A DNA stretch of 64,000 nt from Prorocentrum cordatum (GCA_963575745.1 CAUYUJ010015961.1:147001-211000); one strand, 5' to 3'; counted from the stretch's first letter, positions 53,851 to 63,816 are shown. Notes: generated by a model from the sequence alone, not told the origin. Numbers and translations: made by a program.

Positions 53851-54800
53851 CATCGCGGCATCGGCGCCAGCCGATCGATGTCCGAGTGTCCGATCAGCGT
53901 GTCCAGCGCCTCCGCGCATTCCGCCGTCTCACAAACAAAGCGGGGTGCCACCTGATCTTCAGGAGGCCGACGGCGTCTGGGATAGAAAACCACCTGCACC
54001 GGCGCATGGTCCGAAATCCCTTCATCATCCAATTTCTCAGGATCCACAGGTACTGTAGCCGTCATGTTCCATTGTAGCAGTTTCCATTGCGGTGTCGATA
54101 TCATCACCCGATCAATCTGCGTCAGCTTCTGTCCGTCCTTCACAAAGTGCGTTGGCCCCTCTGGATCAAGTTCAATCATGCCCTCCATCCCCTGCGAGAA
54201 AAGCTCCCCATCTTCCGCGCGCTGGGGTCAGTGCCCACTCCTTTGTCGACGAGCGGAACGCGGAGATGCGTAGGCGCCACTTCGTGATAGTTCAGATCCC
54301 CCAGAACTACAATCGTCATATGATCTGGGCAAGTCATCGCAATCTGCACTTCCGCCCTGATCCTATTCGTCAACTGATTGACCTGCGCCGCACTGAGGCC
54401 ATAGTTATGCATGTTTTAGCAGACCAGCATAGCATCCGACCTGTCCTGATTACCACTTGCTTTGATAGCCGATCTTTGCATGCGACCAGGGTAAATATCT
54501 GAATATCTGATCCTTTCATTTTCAATGCCCTCCTCCATTTGCTGCTGCGTCATTTCTGGTAAAATGAATGCAACGCCGCCTGATGCATGCTCAGGGAACG
54601 ATGCCAATACTGCCATATCCATTCGCCTCAAGTATAGTTGTGCTTTGAGCTCCTCCTTCGCACCATGCAGCTCCAGCAGCGCAACAATAGACATACCCTT
54701 CCAGAACCTCTCAATGTGTTACATTTGTTGGCCCTCAAGCCCATATCATGATGTAGCAACGCCCGCGTATTCCAAGTCATGAATGCCACCTGTCACGGCA
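53829..54800 (-). pseudogene. LINE ORF2 endonuclease domain (APE type)
   Basis: Pieces in successive frames read FMTWNTRALLHHDMGLRANK, MSIVALLELHGAKEELKAQL, GGVAFILPEMTQQQ, then HMTIVVLGDLNYHEVA and DRVMISTPQWKLLQW and EGISDHAPVQVVFYPR. The Asn (WNT), Glu (LELHG), Asp-Asn (GDLN) and Asp-His (SDH) landmarks of APE-like endonucleases are all visible. The domain nicks target DNA to prime reverse transcription. At least three frameshifts break it. Confidence 0.85.
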
Positions 54801-54841
54801 GCCCTCTTTTGAAATCTTATTTCCAAACCTGTAACGTCCTG

Positions 54842-55765
54842 TTAAATCGACCACTGCACTGAGTCCTCCACCGCGTGAAATGTAGCATCGAACGTATCCT
54901 GCAACGCTTTCTGGCCCACTCCCTGCGATGTGACTGCTGAGTAGTTCCAGAGTAGACGGCTCTTGGAATCAAACGCGTCTCCCGTCTGAACCGTGATAGT
55001 CGGTATGGTGTCAATGAACACAATTCCTTTGGCTCTGTCGTGCTTGATCCTTTTGTGCGGCATCTGATCTTTGACAAAGTTCGCCAGGCGCTTGGTTTGC
55101 ACCTCCGTCCTGATCTGTCGGGCAGACTTGTCCAATCCCACAAATATCTTTGCCCGTCCACCAGGCACTGCATCTGTTTCAAATTGTCTCCAGTTCTGTC
55201 CGTCACGCCTGAGTGCACGTCGAGCTGCTCGGACTTTGCGTTGCGCAGCATCACTGTTGCCGAGCATATGTATAACGAATTTATTGCTAGGACTGTCGCC
55301 GACGAGATTATACTGATTCTCCGTGATACCCGCCTCAGTGAGCCACTCAGCGAGCTCCTCCACAACTTTCTCCTTGCTGGCCATCTCCGACAGGCTAGCA
55401 ATGAGCACCGTCGGGTCGGGCTGACGATTCCCACACCTGCATGTCCTCGTAATCTTTAATCGGGATAGCCCGCTCTTGGCAGTGAAGGTCCTTCCGCATC
55501 TCGTCCATTTGCTTGCGCATCTCAACCTGCCACTGTTCCAGAACCTCACTTCTCGCCTGAAGATCATGAACCTGGGCTTGAACCTGCTGATTGGCTGCAT
55601 CCTGTCGTGCCGCCACAGCCCGAACAAGGCCTGTGGAGTGATTCGATATCTCCGAAATGATGGACGTCTTGATCGAGCCCAGCTTTGCCTCCACCGACGC
55701 AGAGATCTCCTCTTTGAATGTTTTGAATAGCTCGTCCAGTGAGCTCTGTTGGTCAGGGGCCAACC
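54842..55765 (-). pseudogene. LINE ORF1, coiled-coil RNA-binding-type protein
   Basis: The first frame reads PDQQSSLDELFKTFKEEISA, then a coiled coil (QVQAQVHDLQARSEVLEQWQ then VEMRKQMDEMRKD), ending KDYEDMQVWESSARPD. A shift near 55420 leads to PTVLIASLSEMASKEKVVEE, NKFVIHMLGNSDAAQRKVRA and AKGIVFIDTIPTITVQ, an RRM-like alternation, ending at 54842. Such proteins coat LINE RNA. No clear ATG opens the first frame. Confidence 0.7.
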
Positions 55766-55769
55766 CACC

Positions 55770-56319
55770 TCGAGCTGCGGCGGCCGCGACAGCGGCGCTG
55801 CCGCCAGTGGGGGGACCCCGCAGGCTGAGCAGCCGAGTAGGTGGCCCAGGGGTCTGCGCTCCCTTGAGGCGGGTCAGCAGACCGTTGGCCAGCAGCAGGA
55901 CGGCGAGCAGCAGCAGCCTGAGAGCACCGAACTTCCTCCTCCCTCCTCCTTAGCGGCGCCACGGACAGGTTCCTTTGATCGTGATCTTCGTTCTGCCGAA
56001 CACGAACCACCTTCGCCACTGCCACGGCTCCGCTGCGGACCTCCCGCGGGAGCGTCGCCTCGCTGGGGCGCAGGTAGCCGAGCAGCGCTGGAACCATCCG
56101 CTGCGCCAACTGGCATGGAAAGAGCCCTCGGAGGGGCTCGCGCGGGCGGAAATGAGGGCCGAAACAGCGTGGTGCAGAAAATGAGAGATGTCTGCAGCGG
56201 CCAGAGCGGGCTCGCAACAGGAACAATATAGCGGGACCCTATCCAACTCGAGAAACGAAGACGGATGGGCCAAATCTAATCGCAACAACTCGGGTGTTTC
56301 ACCCTTCGTTACGTTTAGA
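55770..56319 (-). other. Sequence between the SL relic and LINE ORF1
   Basis: The first ATG after the SL is at 56116 and opens 80 codons (MPVGAADGSSAARLPAPQRG). A shift in the GGA-rich stretch near 55950 would join a hydrophobic segment (ALRLLLLAVLLLANGLLTRL) that is in frame with ORF1. So ORF1 may begin with a membrane-anchor-like leader, or this may be part of an unrelated SL-tagged cDNA. Confidence 0.35.
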
Positions 56320-56341
56320 CTTGAGCCAAAATGGCTACGGA
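56320..56341 (-). other. DinoSL relic, full-length match
   Basis: The minus strand begins TCCGTAGCC and ends TTTTGGCTCAAG, matching all 22 positions of the dinoflagellate spliced leader (first base variable). The next bases are TCTAAACG, not a GT splice donor, so this is a leader copied from a mature trans-spliced RNA rather than an SL RNA gene. Confidence 0.9.
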
Positions 56342-56478
56342 TCCTCCGCCTCCTCCTCCTCCTCCTCCTCCTCCTCCTCATCCTCCTCCTCCTCCTCCTC
56401 CTCCTCCTCCTCCTCCTCCTCCTCCTCCTCCTCCTCCTCCTCCTCCTCCTCCTCCTTCTCCTCCTCCTCCTCCTCCGC
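56342..56478. repeat. CCT microsatellite at the SL relic
   Basis: Near-pure CCT (GGA on the minus strand), adjoining the DinoSL match. Confidence 0.97.
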
Positions 56479-56479
56479 A

Positions 56480-56955
56480 CGCGGCTCGCCCGAGGGCCGC
56501 GGCTCGACCCGGCACGCCACACGGCGCACCCCCGGGGCCGGCCAGCTCCAGGCCAGCAAGCCATGAGCAAGTCGGGCTCCAGCTCCAGCCCCCGAGCAGG
56601 CACTCGACAGACGCGGGGGAGGAGGAGGACACATCGGCGGCAGCTCCACGCACGCAAGGCCACGACAGGGAGCGGCCAACAGCGCGCTGGCCGTCGGGAG
56701 CCGCACAGATCCTCTCCTGGGGGCCAGGGGAATGGCGTACCCTGAGATCCGACGTTGCGAAAAAAATACAACATCGCCAAGAGATCACGCCCGGACCCCC
56801 GGACCCATCTTTCGACGTCACTTTTCGAGCCCGATCGATCTGAGGGCCCCAGGCCCCAAATCGAGAGAAATGCCCGCTGTGAAAAAAATACAACGCCAGG
56901 ATCTCAGGGTACTGCACGTTCGTGTCGTGTCGACCCTGGCGTTGGTTCCCAACAC
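56480..56955. other. GC-rich sequence with a repeated AAAAAAATACAAC motif
   Basis: GAAAAAAATACAAC occurs at about 56759 and 56881, about 120 bp apart, each amid ATCTCA/GATC-rich context. No convincing gene. Confidence 0.4.
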
Positions 56956-56962
56956 CGCGCTG

Positions 56963-57056
56963 GATCGTTCAACCTTGAACGATCGGCCGTCTCCGCAACG
57001 TCCGATCGTTCAACATCGACCGATTCTGGGCCGCCGTCGGCGTTCAACGTTGAACG
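56963..57056. repeat. Cluster of GATCGTTCAAC palindromes
   Basis: GATCGTTCAACCTTGAACGA then TC (56963-56984) is a 10-bp-arm palindrome with a CC centre. A single arm GATCGTTCAAC recurs at about 57003. CGTTCAACGTTGAACG (57041-57056) is a perfect 16-bp palindrome. No gene is supported around them. Confidence 0.75.
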
Positions 57057-57059
57057 TCG

Positions 57060-57305
57060 GCGGCGGGGTCGCCGCCGGTCGACACGACGCGAACCTACCG
57101 TAAGCATTTCGAGATCGGGCTCCGCGGCCGAGCGGCCGGGCGACGGCGGCGGCGGCGGCGGGACGGCCGGGGCCCACGCCGCGGAACGCGGGCGCGCGCG
57201 CGCGGCTCGGCGCGCCGCGCGGTGCGGTCCGCGCGGGCGCGGCTGCGCGGACAAGATGGCAGCGCGCGGGGAGGCGCGGCCTCCTAAGGACGCAGGGGGC
57301 CTCCT
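57060..57305. other. CpG-rich unique sequence
   Basis: Extremely GC-rich (runs of GCGCGC). Several frames are open on both strands with Arg/Ala/Pro bias. I see no gene. Confidence 0.4.
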
Positions 57306-57840
57306 CAGCAGCCTCCTCCTCCTACACCTCCTCCTCCTCCTCCTCCTCCTCCTCCTCTCCTCCTCCTCCTCCTTCTCCTCCTCCTCCTCCTCCTCCTCCT
57401 CCTCCTCCTCCAACTCCTCCTCCTCCTCCTCCTCCTCTCCTCCTCCTCCTCCTCCTCCTCCTCCTTCTCCTCCTCCTCCTCCTCCTCCTCCTCCTCCTCC
57501 TCCTCCTCCCTCCCTCCTCCTCCTCCTCCTCCTCCTCCTCTCCTCCCTCCTCCTCCAACTCCTCCAACTCCTCCTCCTCCTCCTCCTCCTCCTCCTCCTC
57601 CTCATCCTCCTCCTCCTCCTCCTCCTCCTCCTCCTCCTCCTCCTCCTCCTCCTCCTCCTCCTCCTCCTCCTCCTATACCTCCTACACCTCCTACACCTCC
57701 TACACCTCCTACACCCCCTACACCCCCTACACCTCCTACACCTCCTACACCTCCTACACCTCTTACACCTCCTACACCTCCTACACCTCCGACACCTCCT
57801 ACACCTCCAACACCTCATACACCTCATACACCTACCGCAC
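57306..57840. repeat. CCT microsatellite and CACCTCCTA minisatellite
   Basis: CCT run to about 57675, then ~18 units of the 9-mer CACCTCCTA. Long Leu/Ser/Pro or Arg/Cys frames here are artefacts. Confidence 0.95.
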
Positions 57841-58092
57841 CCGCACACAATAATTCCGACAGCTTGTCCAAAAAGACACAAGTACAATAAGACCAAGAAT
57901 ATGAATAAGAATCCGAATCCGCCGACCCTGTCGGCGTGTGTGAGGGGCTTTTCCGTTCGAGCCGTCATCTCCGTCATTCTTTGTAATCGTCGTCTCTGTC
58001 GTTCCCTTTCCCTGGTACCCCTCTTCCCCTGGGCTCCTCCCCGCTCCCCTCGCCCTTTCCCAGGGCCTCCTCCTCAAGCGCGCTAGCCAAAC

Positions 58093-58615
58093 CGACCTTC
58101 AGCAACGTCGTAATTGATTCGAAGGGAAGCCCCTTCCCTTTCCCTTCCCCGACGGGGGGGGGAGGGGGGGTCCCGGGGGGGGTCCCGGGGGAGTCCCGGG
58201 TCAGATACGACGGCCCCCCCGTACCGACCTTGAGCAACGTCGTAATTGAGTCGAAGGGAAGCCCCTTCCCTTTCCCTTCCCCGACGGGGGGGGGAGGGGG
58301 GGTCCCGGGGGGGGTCCCGGGGGAGTCCCGGGTCAGATACGACGCCCCCCCCCCGTACCGACCTTGAGCAACGTCGTAATTGAGTCGAAGGGAAGCCCCT
58401 TCCCTTTCCCTTCCCCGACGGGGGGGGGAGGGGGGGTCCCGGGGGGGGTCCCGGGGGAGTCCCGGGTCAGATACGACGCCCCCCCCCCGTACCGACCTTG
58501 AGCAACGTCGTAATTGAGTCGAAGGGAAGCCCCTTCCCTTTCCCTTCCCCGACGGGGGGGGGAGGGGGGGTCCCGGGGGGGGTCCCGGGGGAGTCCCGGG
58601 GAAGTCCCGGGTCAG
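58093..58615. repeat. 132-134-bp tandem repeat, four units
   Basis: The anchor AGCAACGTCGTAATTGA starts at 58101, 58233, 58367 and 58501. Each unit has CCCCTTCCCTTTCCCTTCCC and several GTCCCGGGG boxes, then GTCAGATACGACG. A single dispersed relative lies at 62563-62690. Confidence 0.9.
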
Positions 58616-58639
58616 ATACGACACCTCCCTCCCCCACCT

Positions 58640-60060
58640 TCTCGTCCTTCTCCCCGTTCCCCAAAACCATCCCACAGCCCGTGCCTCTTGCTGCGCATTG
58701 CGAACAGGGTCGGCGGCACCGGCCGTAAGGCCTTCGCAATAGTAAAGAGAATAACTGCAATTGGTTCCCCCGCCGAACACAGCAATAAAGGCTGTATCGC
58801 CCATGCATGGCCCATAAAGACACCATTGCCGGGACCCTGCGCCCGACCCCCACTTTCACCCTCCGACATAAACGGTGGGGCTTCTCAGAGCCACTTCTGG
58901 GAAGCCGTTTGCGTCTTCGCAGAAGGCGTAGGAAGCATCTCAGAGGGCTGCAGGCCTTCTGAGTCCTCTGAGAAGACCCGCCCCCTCTGCCTTCCCCCCT
59001 GGGCGCGCCGCCGAGAAGCCTTCGGAGGCCCAAACGACCAGGAGAGGCAAGTGCGGAATTGCTGCTGAGTGCTATGCTATATGGGTGAAAGCAAGACAAA
59101 GATCTTGGGGAATGCTCGTAAATCTCTCCGTCTCCCAACATAGCCGCCAGCTGCCGACGGTGCATCGGGAGAATAAAAACGAGGCAGTGGTAGGGGTGGG
59201 GTGCGCAATGCTGGGGACGACGACGAAGCCGACAGCGACACGACGACAACGACGATGAAGACGACGGCCAAAACACATCCGCAAAGGGAGGGGGAACAAT
59301 ACAAGGATACGGCAATGGCTGGAACTCATGATTAGTTAAATGACTCACATGGCTTGCGAGTCAAAACAGTGTGTATGCCGCGGGCGTTCCTGAACGACCC
59401 GATGGCATGGGCGAAATATGGATCCGTGGATCTGGCGCATGGGAATCAGATGCACGGATCGGGAAGATGCCCCCCGAAACATGAAGTCAATGCCGCCCGA
59501 TTGAGCGACGGAACGGCTCGAGTGTGTGTGAAAACGGGAACCGTCGCCAGTCCCCGCGCCCTGATCTTTTTGTTTGAGCGCTCCTCAAAACCCTGAGAGC
59601 CCCGAGCGCTCCCCAGGACCTCCGTACAGCTCCTTTGTCCCCAACACGTTCTCCCCGTCCCTATTCGGGTCGGGCGATGTTTTTCCTCTCCTCGCCACTC
59701 GCCAGCAAGCAATGCTTCAGCGGAAGACGGAAAGAAGGAAGCGAGCCCTCCTTCTCCTGCTCCTGCGTGTCGTCTTCTCTCCTCTCGTCACCCTCGCCAA
59801 AGAAACAGCGAGCATGGAGACGCTGCCTGTGAAATCGGCATGAAGCACGTATCAAGGAGCCCGCACGTGAAAATGTTCAGAAAAACAGCCTGCGAAAATT
59901 AGGATCGGCGCTCGCGGTACTGTGCACCACAAAGCCGTGCTCCTCCGAGCCCGTGGGGGGCACGCCGGCAACGTGGTAGCGCGGCCAACGCGCTCCCCGA
60001 CCGTCGGCTCGAGGAACAGCAGGAGGCAAACTGGCGGGTCCTGAGAGTCTTCAGCTGCGC
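58640..60060. other. No gene recognised
   Basis: Contains a 36-base sequence beginning GGGTCGGCGGCACC and GCCGTAAGGCCTT (about 58708), shared with about 63211. A short plus-strand ATG frame at 59354-59596 is unremarkable. Other open frames are overlapping and without domains. Confidence 0.4.
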
Positions 60061-60087
60061 CTGGCTGGAAAAAACAGCGGGGCAGGC

Positions 60088-60789
60088 TCATTCCCCCCCG
60101 AGGCATCGGTCGAACTCTTTGCCGCTGGGGTTGTACATCTTGCCGTCTGGGGCCCTGTAGACCTGCTTCGAGTCGATCGGGCATATAACGATGGGCCAGA
60201 AGCAGAAGCAATATATGCAGAGCGTCACTGGGCCTATGTAATTCGCTTCCGTCCAGGCGCCGCCGGGCGGGGCCCCCGGTGGCTCTGCGCCGCCGGCCAC
60301 AGCCACGGACGATGGCTGGGCGGGGGCGAGAAGCCCAGCGCCCGTCGTCGGGTGCGTCGCCGGGAGGTACAGGCCGTCGGTGGTCTTCAACCACCCGCCC
60401 TCAAGCACGCCAGCCACCACATGCCCAGGCGAGATCGTCATGCCTGCCTTCTTCCCCATGTCTGGCTCGGTCCGGTACTCGATGTTGCGGCCGCTCACGT
60501 TCTTCCAGCTGGGCGGGGCAGGCGGCGGGGCCAACTCGAACAGAGCAGACCCCGTCACCGGGTGCTTCGCAGGGAGGAACAAGCCGTCTTCGGTTTTCAG
60601 CCAGTCCACCTCCATGACGCCAACGATCGTCTCCCCCGCCTTGACCGTCTTGCCCGCCTTCTTCTCCACGTCTGGCTCGGTCCGGCATTCGATGTTGTTG
60701 CTGCTCACGTTCTTCCAGACTGTGCCCGCGGCGACAACCATCGTGTGCTGATCAGGCGCGGCGGGGCTAGTGCCTGAGTTGGCGGCCAT
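60088..60789 (-). CDS. Two SH3-like repeats plus Cys-rich membrane tail; SL-tagged retrogene
   Basis: Intact single-exon gene of 233 codons, ATG at 60789, TGA at 60088-60090. Residues 25-84 and 95-154 are a clear duplication: WKNVSxxNIExRTEPD, KKAGxT, then WLKTxDGLxLPAxHPxTG. The short beta-rich units resemble SH3-like domains, suggesting protein or peptide binding. A Pro/Ala linker follows. Residues ~184-205 (YIGPVTLCIYCFCFWPIVIC) are hydrophobic with four Cys, perhaps a membrane segment or lipidation site. The tail is YRAPDGKMYNPSGKEFDRC. A DinoSL relic lies 92-113 bases upstream, so this copy probably arose from a trans-spliced mRNA. Specific function unknown. Confidence 0.85.
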   Translation of the reverse strand: MAANSGTSPAAPDQHTMVVAAGTVWKNVSSNNIECRTEPDVEKKAGKTVKAGETIVGVMEVDWLKTEDGLFLPAKHPVTGSALFELAPPPAPPSWKNVSGRNIEYRTEPDMGKKAGMTISPGHVVAGVLEGGWLKTTDGLYLPATHPTTGAGLLAPAQPSSVAVAGGAEPPGAPPGGAWTEANYIGPVTLCIYCFCFWPIVICPIDSKQVYRAPDGKMYNPSGKEFDRCLGGE

Positions 60790-60880
60790 GTCTGCTGTCC
60801 CGTGGGTTTCGGTGTCGGGCGCGCTGGCGGTCGCTCAGATAGCGACGGGGTGGGTTCTCTGGCAGGACCCTTGAAAAGTG

Positions 60881-60902
60881 CTTGAGCCAAAACGGCTACG
60901 AT
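60881..60902 (-). other. DinoSL relic upstream of the SH3-like gene
   Basis: The minus strand reads ATCGTAGCCGTTTTGGCTCA then AG: 20 of 22 positions match the spliced leader (C-to-T at position 2, A-to-G at position 10). CACTTTTC follows rather than a GT donor, so it is not an SL RNA gene. About 91 bases of 5'-UTR separate it from the ATG at 60789. Confidence 0.8.
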
Positions 60903-60904
60903 AT

Positions 60905-61910
60905 TCGGGTCGGCCGGATTGGGGGGGTCGCGAGTCAGCTCACGTATCTGACTCTCGGCGGGGCCGAAACCAGTTGCGCACAGCAGATGTCGATTGCCCC
61001 TCCCTTACCTATCCCTCCATTTCGACATGACTATTCCCCATCCCGTTCCTCCCGACCGCTCCCGCGCCGCTTCAGAGAGAGCCAGGCCTGTGAGCGTGGC
61101 TCGGATAGCACAGGCCGGCCCCCTGGAGGGCCATCACTTCACGACTTTCCTGGACGGAGGAGAAGGACTCGTCTGCGTCGTCATCGTCGTCGTCCACCTC
61201 CTCGTCCTCCTCCTTCTCCTCTTCCTTCTCGTCCTCCTCATCGCCGTCCGTCTCCTCCACATCCCCCGTCCGACCCTGCTCTTCATATTACTATTGAACC
61301 TCTCCGACTTGCTCCTCTGTACCCTCCCCCACTCACTACACTCCCCGTCTTCCCCTTCCTGGGAAGGGCAGGAGGGGGTAATGGGCACAATGGAGGGGAA
61401 TCTGGAGAGATAGAAGGGGACGATGTGGAGACGAGGGAAGAGGAAGGCGGGGGAGGCGAATCCAGGAGAAGACGAGGAAGGAAAAGAAGAAGGACAAGAA
61501 GACACATAATACGAAGAAGGAGGAGAAGCAGAAATAAGGAGAAGAAGACAAACCATAACACGAATGAGAGCACGAAAAACAGCATAAACAGAAAGCGTCG
61601 GAGCTCCGCACGAATGACTCGGATCGGCGCTGAAGGCGCCGCCAGAGGGGCCCAACCAAGTGCGGATCCAAGAGATCCGCACGGAGCTCCAATAGTTGAT
61701 GTCTGTGCAGCTGCCCCTCCTCCGAGCGACACAGGAGAGGAACGAGACGGAGAGGGCCTGCCCCTGCCCCCACCCCCCTCGCCCTCGACAGAGGCAGCCC
61801 CTGCCGCCCCCCCCCCTTGGGGGTCTCACGACCGCGCGGTGACAAGCCGCGCGGGGACCTGCGCACCCCAGGACCTCACCGCACGGTCCGTCACTGCATG
61901 GTCGCAGGAT
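60905..61910. other. Low-complexity and unique sequence, no secure gene
   Basis: CTC/GTC-rich stretch (61165-61260) and a GAAGAAGGA-rich stretch (61420-61560). A 372-codon plus-strand frame crosses the region but is Arg/Pro/Ser-biased, starts inside the SL relic, and has no domain. Confidence 0.4.
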
Positions 61911-61912
61911 CA

Positions 61913-62039
61913 GGTCGGGCGTGTCCTCCTGCAGGCGGATTTGGGGCGCAATGCTCGAAAAGAGTCCAGAGACTCAGACAATGGTGTGACTATTTCTTAA
62001 ATCTTTTCCTCCTGTAGAGAGAGAGGGACACGCCCGACC
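61913..62039. repeat. 14-bp inverted repeat with a nearby direct copy
   Basis: GGTCGGGCGTGTCC (61913-61926) and its exact reverse complement (62026-62039). A direct relative of the left arm, GGTCGGGCCAGTCCTCCTGC, recurs at 62385. Confidence 0.7.
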
Positions 62040-62195
62040 TCATCGTAGGAGTCCCCGGAGATGCCCACAGGCCGCGCGAGACGTCCCCGGAGAACGGCCG
62101 GAGCCTCGCAAAGCCGTGCGGCGACCTCGCAGTCCCCCACGGAGGCTCACCGCGCGACGTGGCCACCGCACCGCGCGGGGGGCCCCCGACTAGGA

Positions 62196-62364
62196 GACCG
62201 ATTTCTGACCACACCCACTTCCCGAGGTGCCTTGCGAAAAGCGGTTTCCAGAGGTGGAGGTGGGCAGTTCCCCGCCCCAGGGGAAGGAAAAACTATCCAC
62301 TTCCACCCCCGAGGGCCTATCATAGAATCGAGGATCCAGAGGTGGATGTGGTCAGAAATCGGTC
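62196..62364. repeat. MITE-like element with 23-bp terminal inverted repeats
   Basis: The left end (62196-62218) starts GACCGATTTCTGACCACACC. The right end (62342-62364) is its reverse complement with one mismatch. Total length 169 bp. No target duplication is evident. Confidence 0.6.
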
Positions 62365-62562
62365 TTCGACCGACCCTCGCCTGAGGTCGGGCCAGTCCTC
62401 CTGCAGGCGGATTATGGACGAAAAGTGGCAAATAGTCAAAACAAAATCGAAAATGCTCAAATATTCCAGAAAACCGTCCCCGAACTATTTTATCTTTTGA
62501 CTTTTTCCCCTTTCCCCCTTCCCTGCACCCTCCTGTTCAAGGCTGCCAGCGAAAGAAAACCG

Positions 62563-62690
62563 TAGCAACGTCGTACTGAAGTCGAAGGGAAGCCCCTTCC
62601 CTTTGATCCCGGGGGGGGGTCCCGGGGAGGGTCCCGGGAGGGTCCCGGGTGGGGTCCCGGGGGGGGGGTCAGATACGCATCCGCCCCTGG
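62563..62690. repeat. Dispersed copy of the 132-bp repeat
   Basis: AGCAACGTCGTACTGAAGTC then AAGGGAAGCCCCTTCCC and several GTCCCGGG boxes, ending GTCAGATACG, as in the array at 58.1-58.6 kb. Confidence 0.8.
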
Positions 62691-63040
62691 GCGCCCCTGA
62701 GCCGAAAAAAGAACCAAGACGCGCCAAGAGTGCCCGAAGAGGCCCCCAAGAAGGTCCAAAGTGCCCAAGAGGCCCCCAAGAAGGCCCCGAGACAGCCCAA
62801 GAGGGCCCCAAGACGGCCCAAGAGAACCTCAAGACAACCCAAGAATGTCCCAAGAGGGCCCCAAGCAGGCCCAAGAAGAGGACCACGAACCGACATTTCG
62901 AGCTTCCCGCCCCAAGAAGCCCCCGGAAGGCCCAGAGAGCCCCTCAAGGGGCCCGGATAGGGCCCTAAGAGACTCCCAAGAGGCCCAACAGAGGCCCCAG
63001 CAGGCCCGAAAACATCCAAGAGGCCTTTCAACCACAACCC
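62690..63040. repeat. Degenerate CCCAAGAGGGCCCCAAGA repeats
   Basis: About 17 loosely conserved units of 18-20 bp. Pro/Lys/Glu-rich frames across them are artefacts. Confidence 0.7.
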
Positions 63041-63044
63041 CCAG

Positions 63045-63800
63045 CACGGTGGCGGGAAGGGCCGCAGGCTACAAGGCTCCCTGTCTGTCTCTGCTACGAC
63101 TCCCTCGACCCACATGGGGAACATCTCCTTCGCCTTCTCCTGCTCCCTTCCTCCTTAATCCCCCTCCTCCTCCTCATCCTCCTCCTCGTATTCGTCGTCG
63201 TCGTCTTCAGGGTCGGCGGCACCAGCCGTAAGGCCTTAGCAATAATAATAATAACAACAATAATGATACGAATAATAGGAAGAATGTGAATACAAATAAG
63301 AGTAAGGATAAGAATAAGGGAAAAACAAGAAACAAACAAACAAACAAACAAACAAACGAAAACCGACGGGGTCCCCTGCGTCTTTCCTCCCTCCCTCCTT
63401 TTCTCATTTTCTTCAGCATCCTTTTCCTATACGATTAGTATTACCACCCCTATTTAAGAATTGCTGTTTCCCGGCCGTCGTGTGGGGTAGTGCATCCGAG
63501 GATATCGCCCCCGTCACGCACGGCGCGTTATCTTAGCACCTGCACCGCCAAGATTGTTCGCCCCCCATCGTAGGCACGGACGGCTCCTTTTCAAAGCTGG
63601 GCTATCCCTTGCGTGGGACTTCATGTTGTTATTGTTGGTTTGGGCGGTGTTGTTGGTGTTTTTGATGTTGACGTTGTTGTTGGTGTTGCTGTTATTGGCC
63701 TTGTTGTTCTAGGTGTGATTGGCATTGCTGGTATTATTGTCGTTGTTCGTGTTGGTGCCGTGCCGTAAGGGAGTCTTGAGGAGGAGGAGCATGAGGAGAA
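63045..63800. other. Unique sequence with microsatellites, no gene recognised
   Basis: Includes a second copy of the GGGTCGGCGGCACC motif (63211), an AATAAT run, an AAAC run (63325-63360), and a GTT-rich degenerate stretch (63625-63770). Confidence 0.4.
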
Positions 63801-63816
63801 TGTTGTCTGTTTAGCT

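Larger units (their letters stand above)
51107..56341 (-). mobile_element. LINE (non-LTR retrotransposon) with DinoSL at its 5' edge
   Basis: Coding order on the minus strand is ORF1 with coiled coil, APE-type endonuclease, reverse transcriptase, then a C-terminal CCHC-like knuckle. About ten frameshifts mark a decayed copy. The 3' end runs into a GGA microsatellite at 51106. The 5' edge is inferred at a DinoSL sequence (56320-56341), itself bordered by a GGA tract. About 550 bp of 5'-UTR-like sequence separates the SL from ORF1. The 5' border is an inference. Confidence 0.8.

Noticed and set aside
56320-56341. SL RNA gene
   Set aside because: A functional SL RNA gene would have GT directly after CAAG; here TCTAAACG follows.
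57306-57980. Poly-Leu, poly-Arg and Arg-Cys-repeat frames
   Set aside because: They arise from CCT and CACCTCCTA repeats and contain no unique sequence.
58467-59348. 293-codon minus-strand frame
   Set aside because: Composition is Ser/Arg/Pro-rich, it overlaps the CCCGGG tandem repeat, and no domain is visible.
60882-62000. 372-codon plus-strand frame
   Set aside because: It begins inside the antisense of the SL relic and is Arg/Pro/Ser-rich low-complexity sequence.
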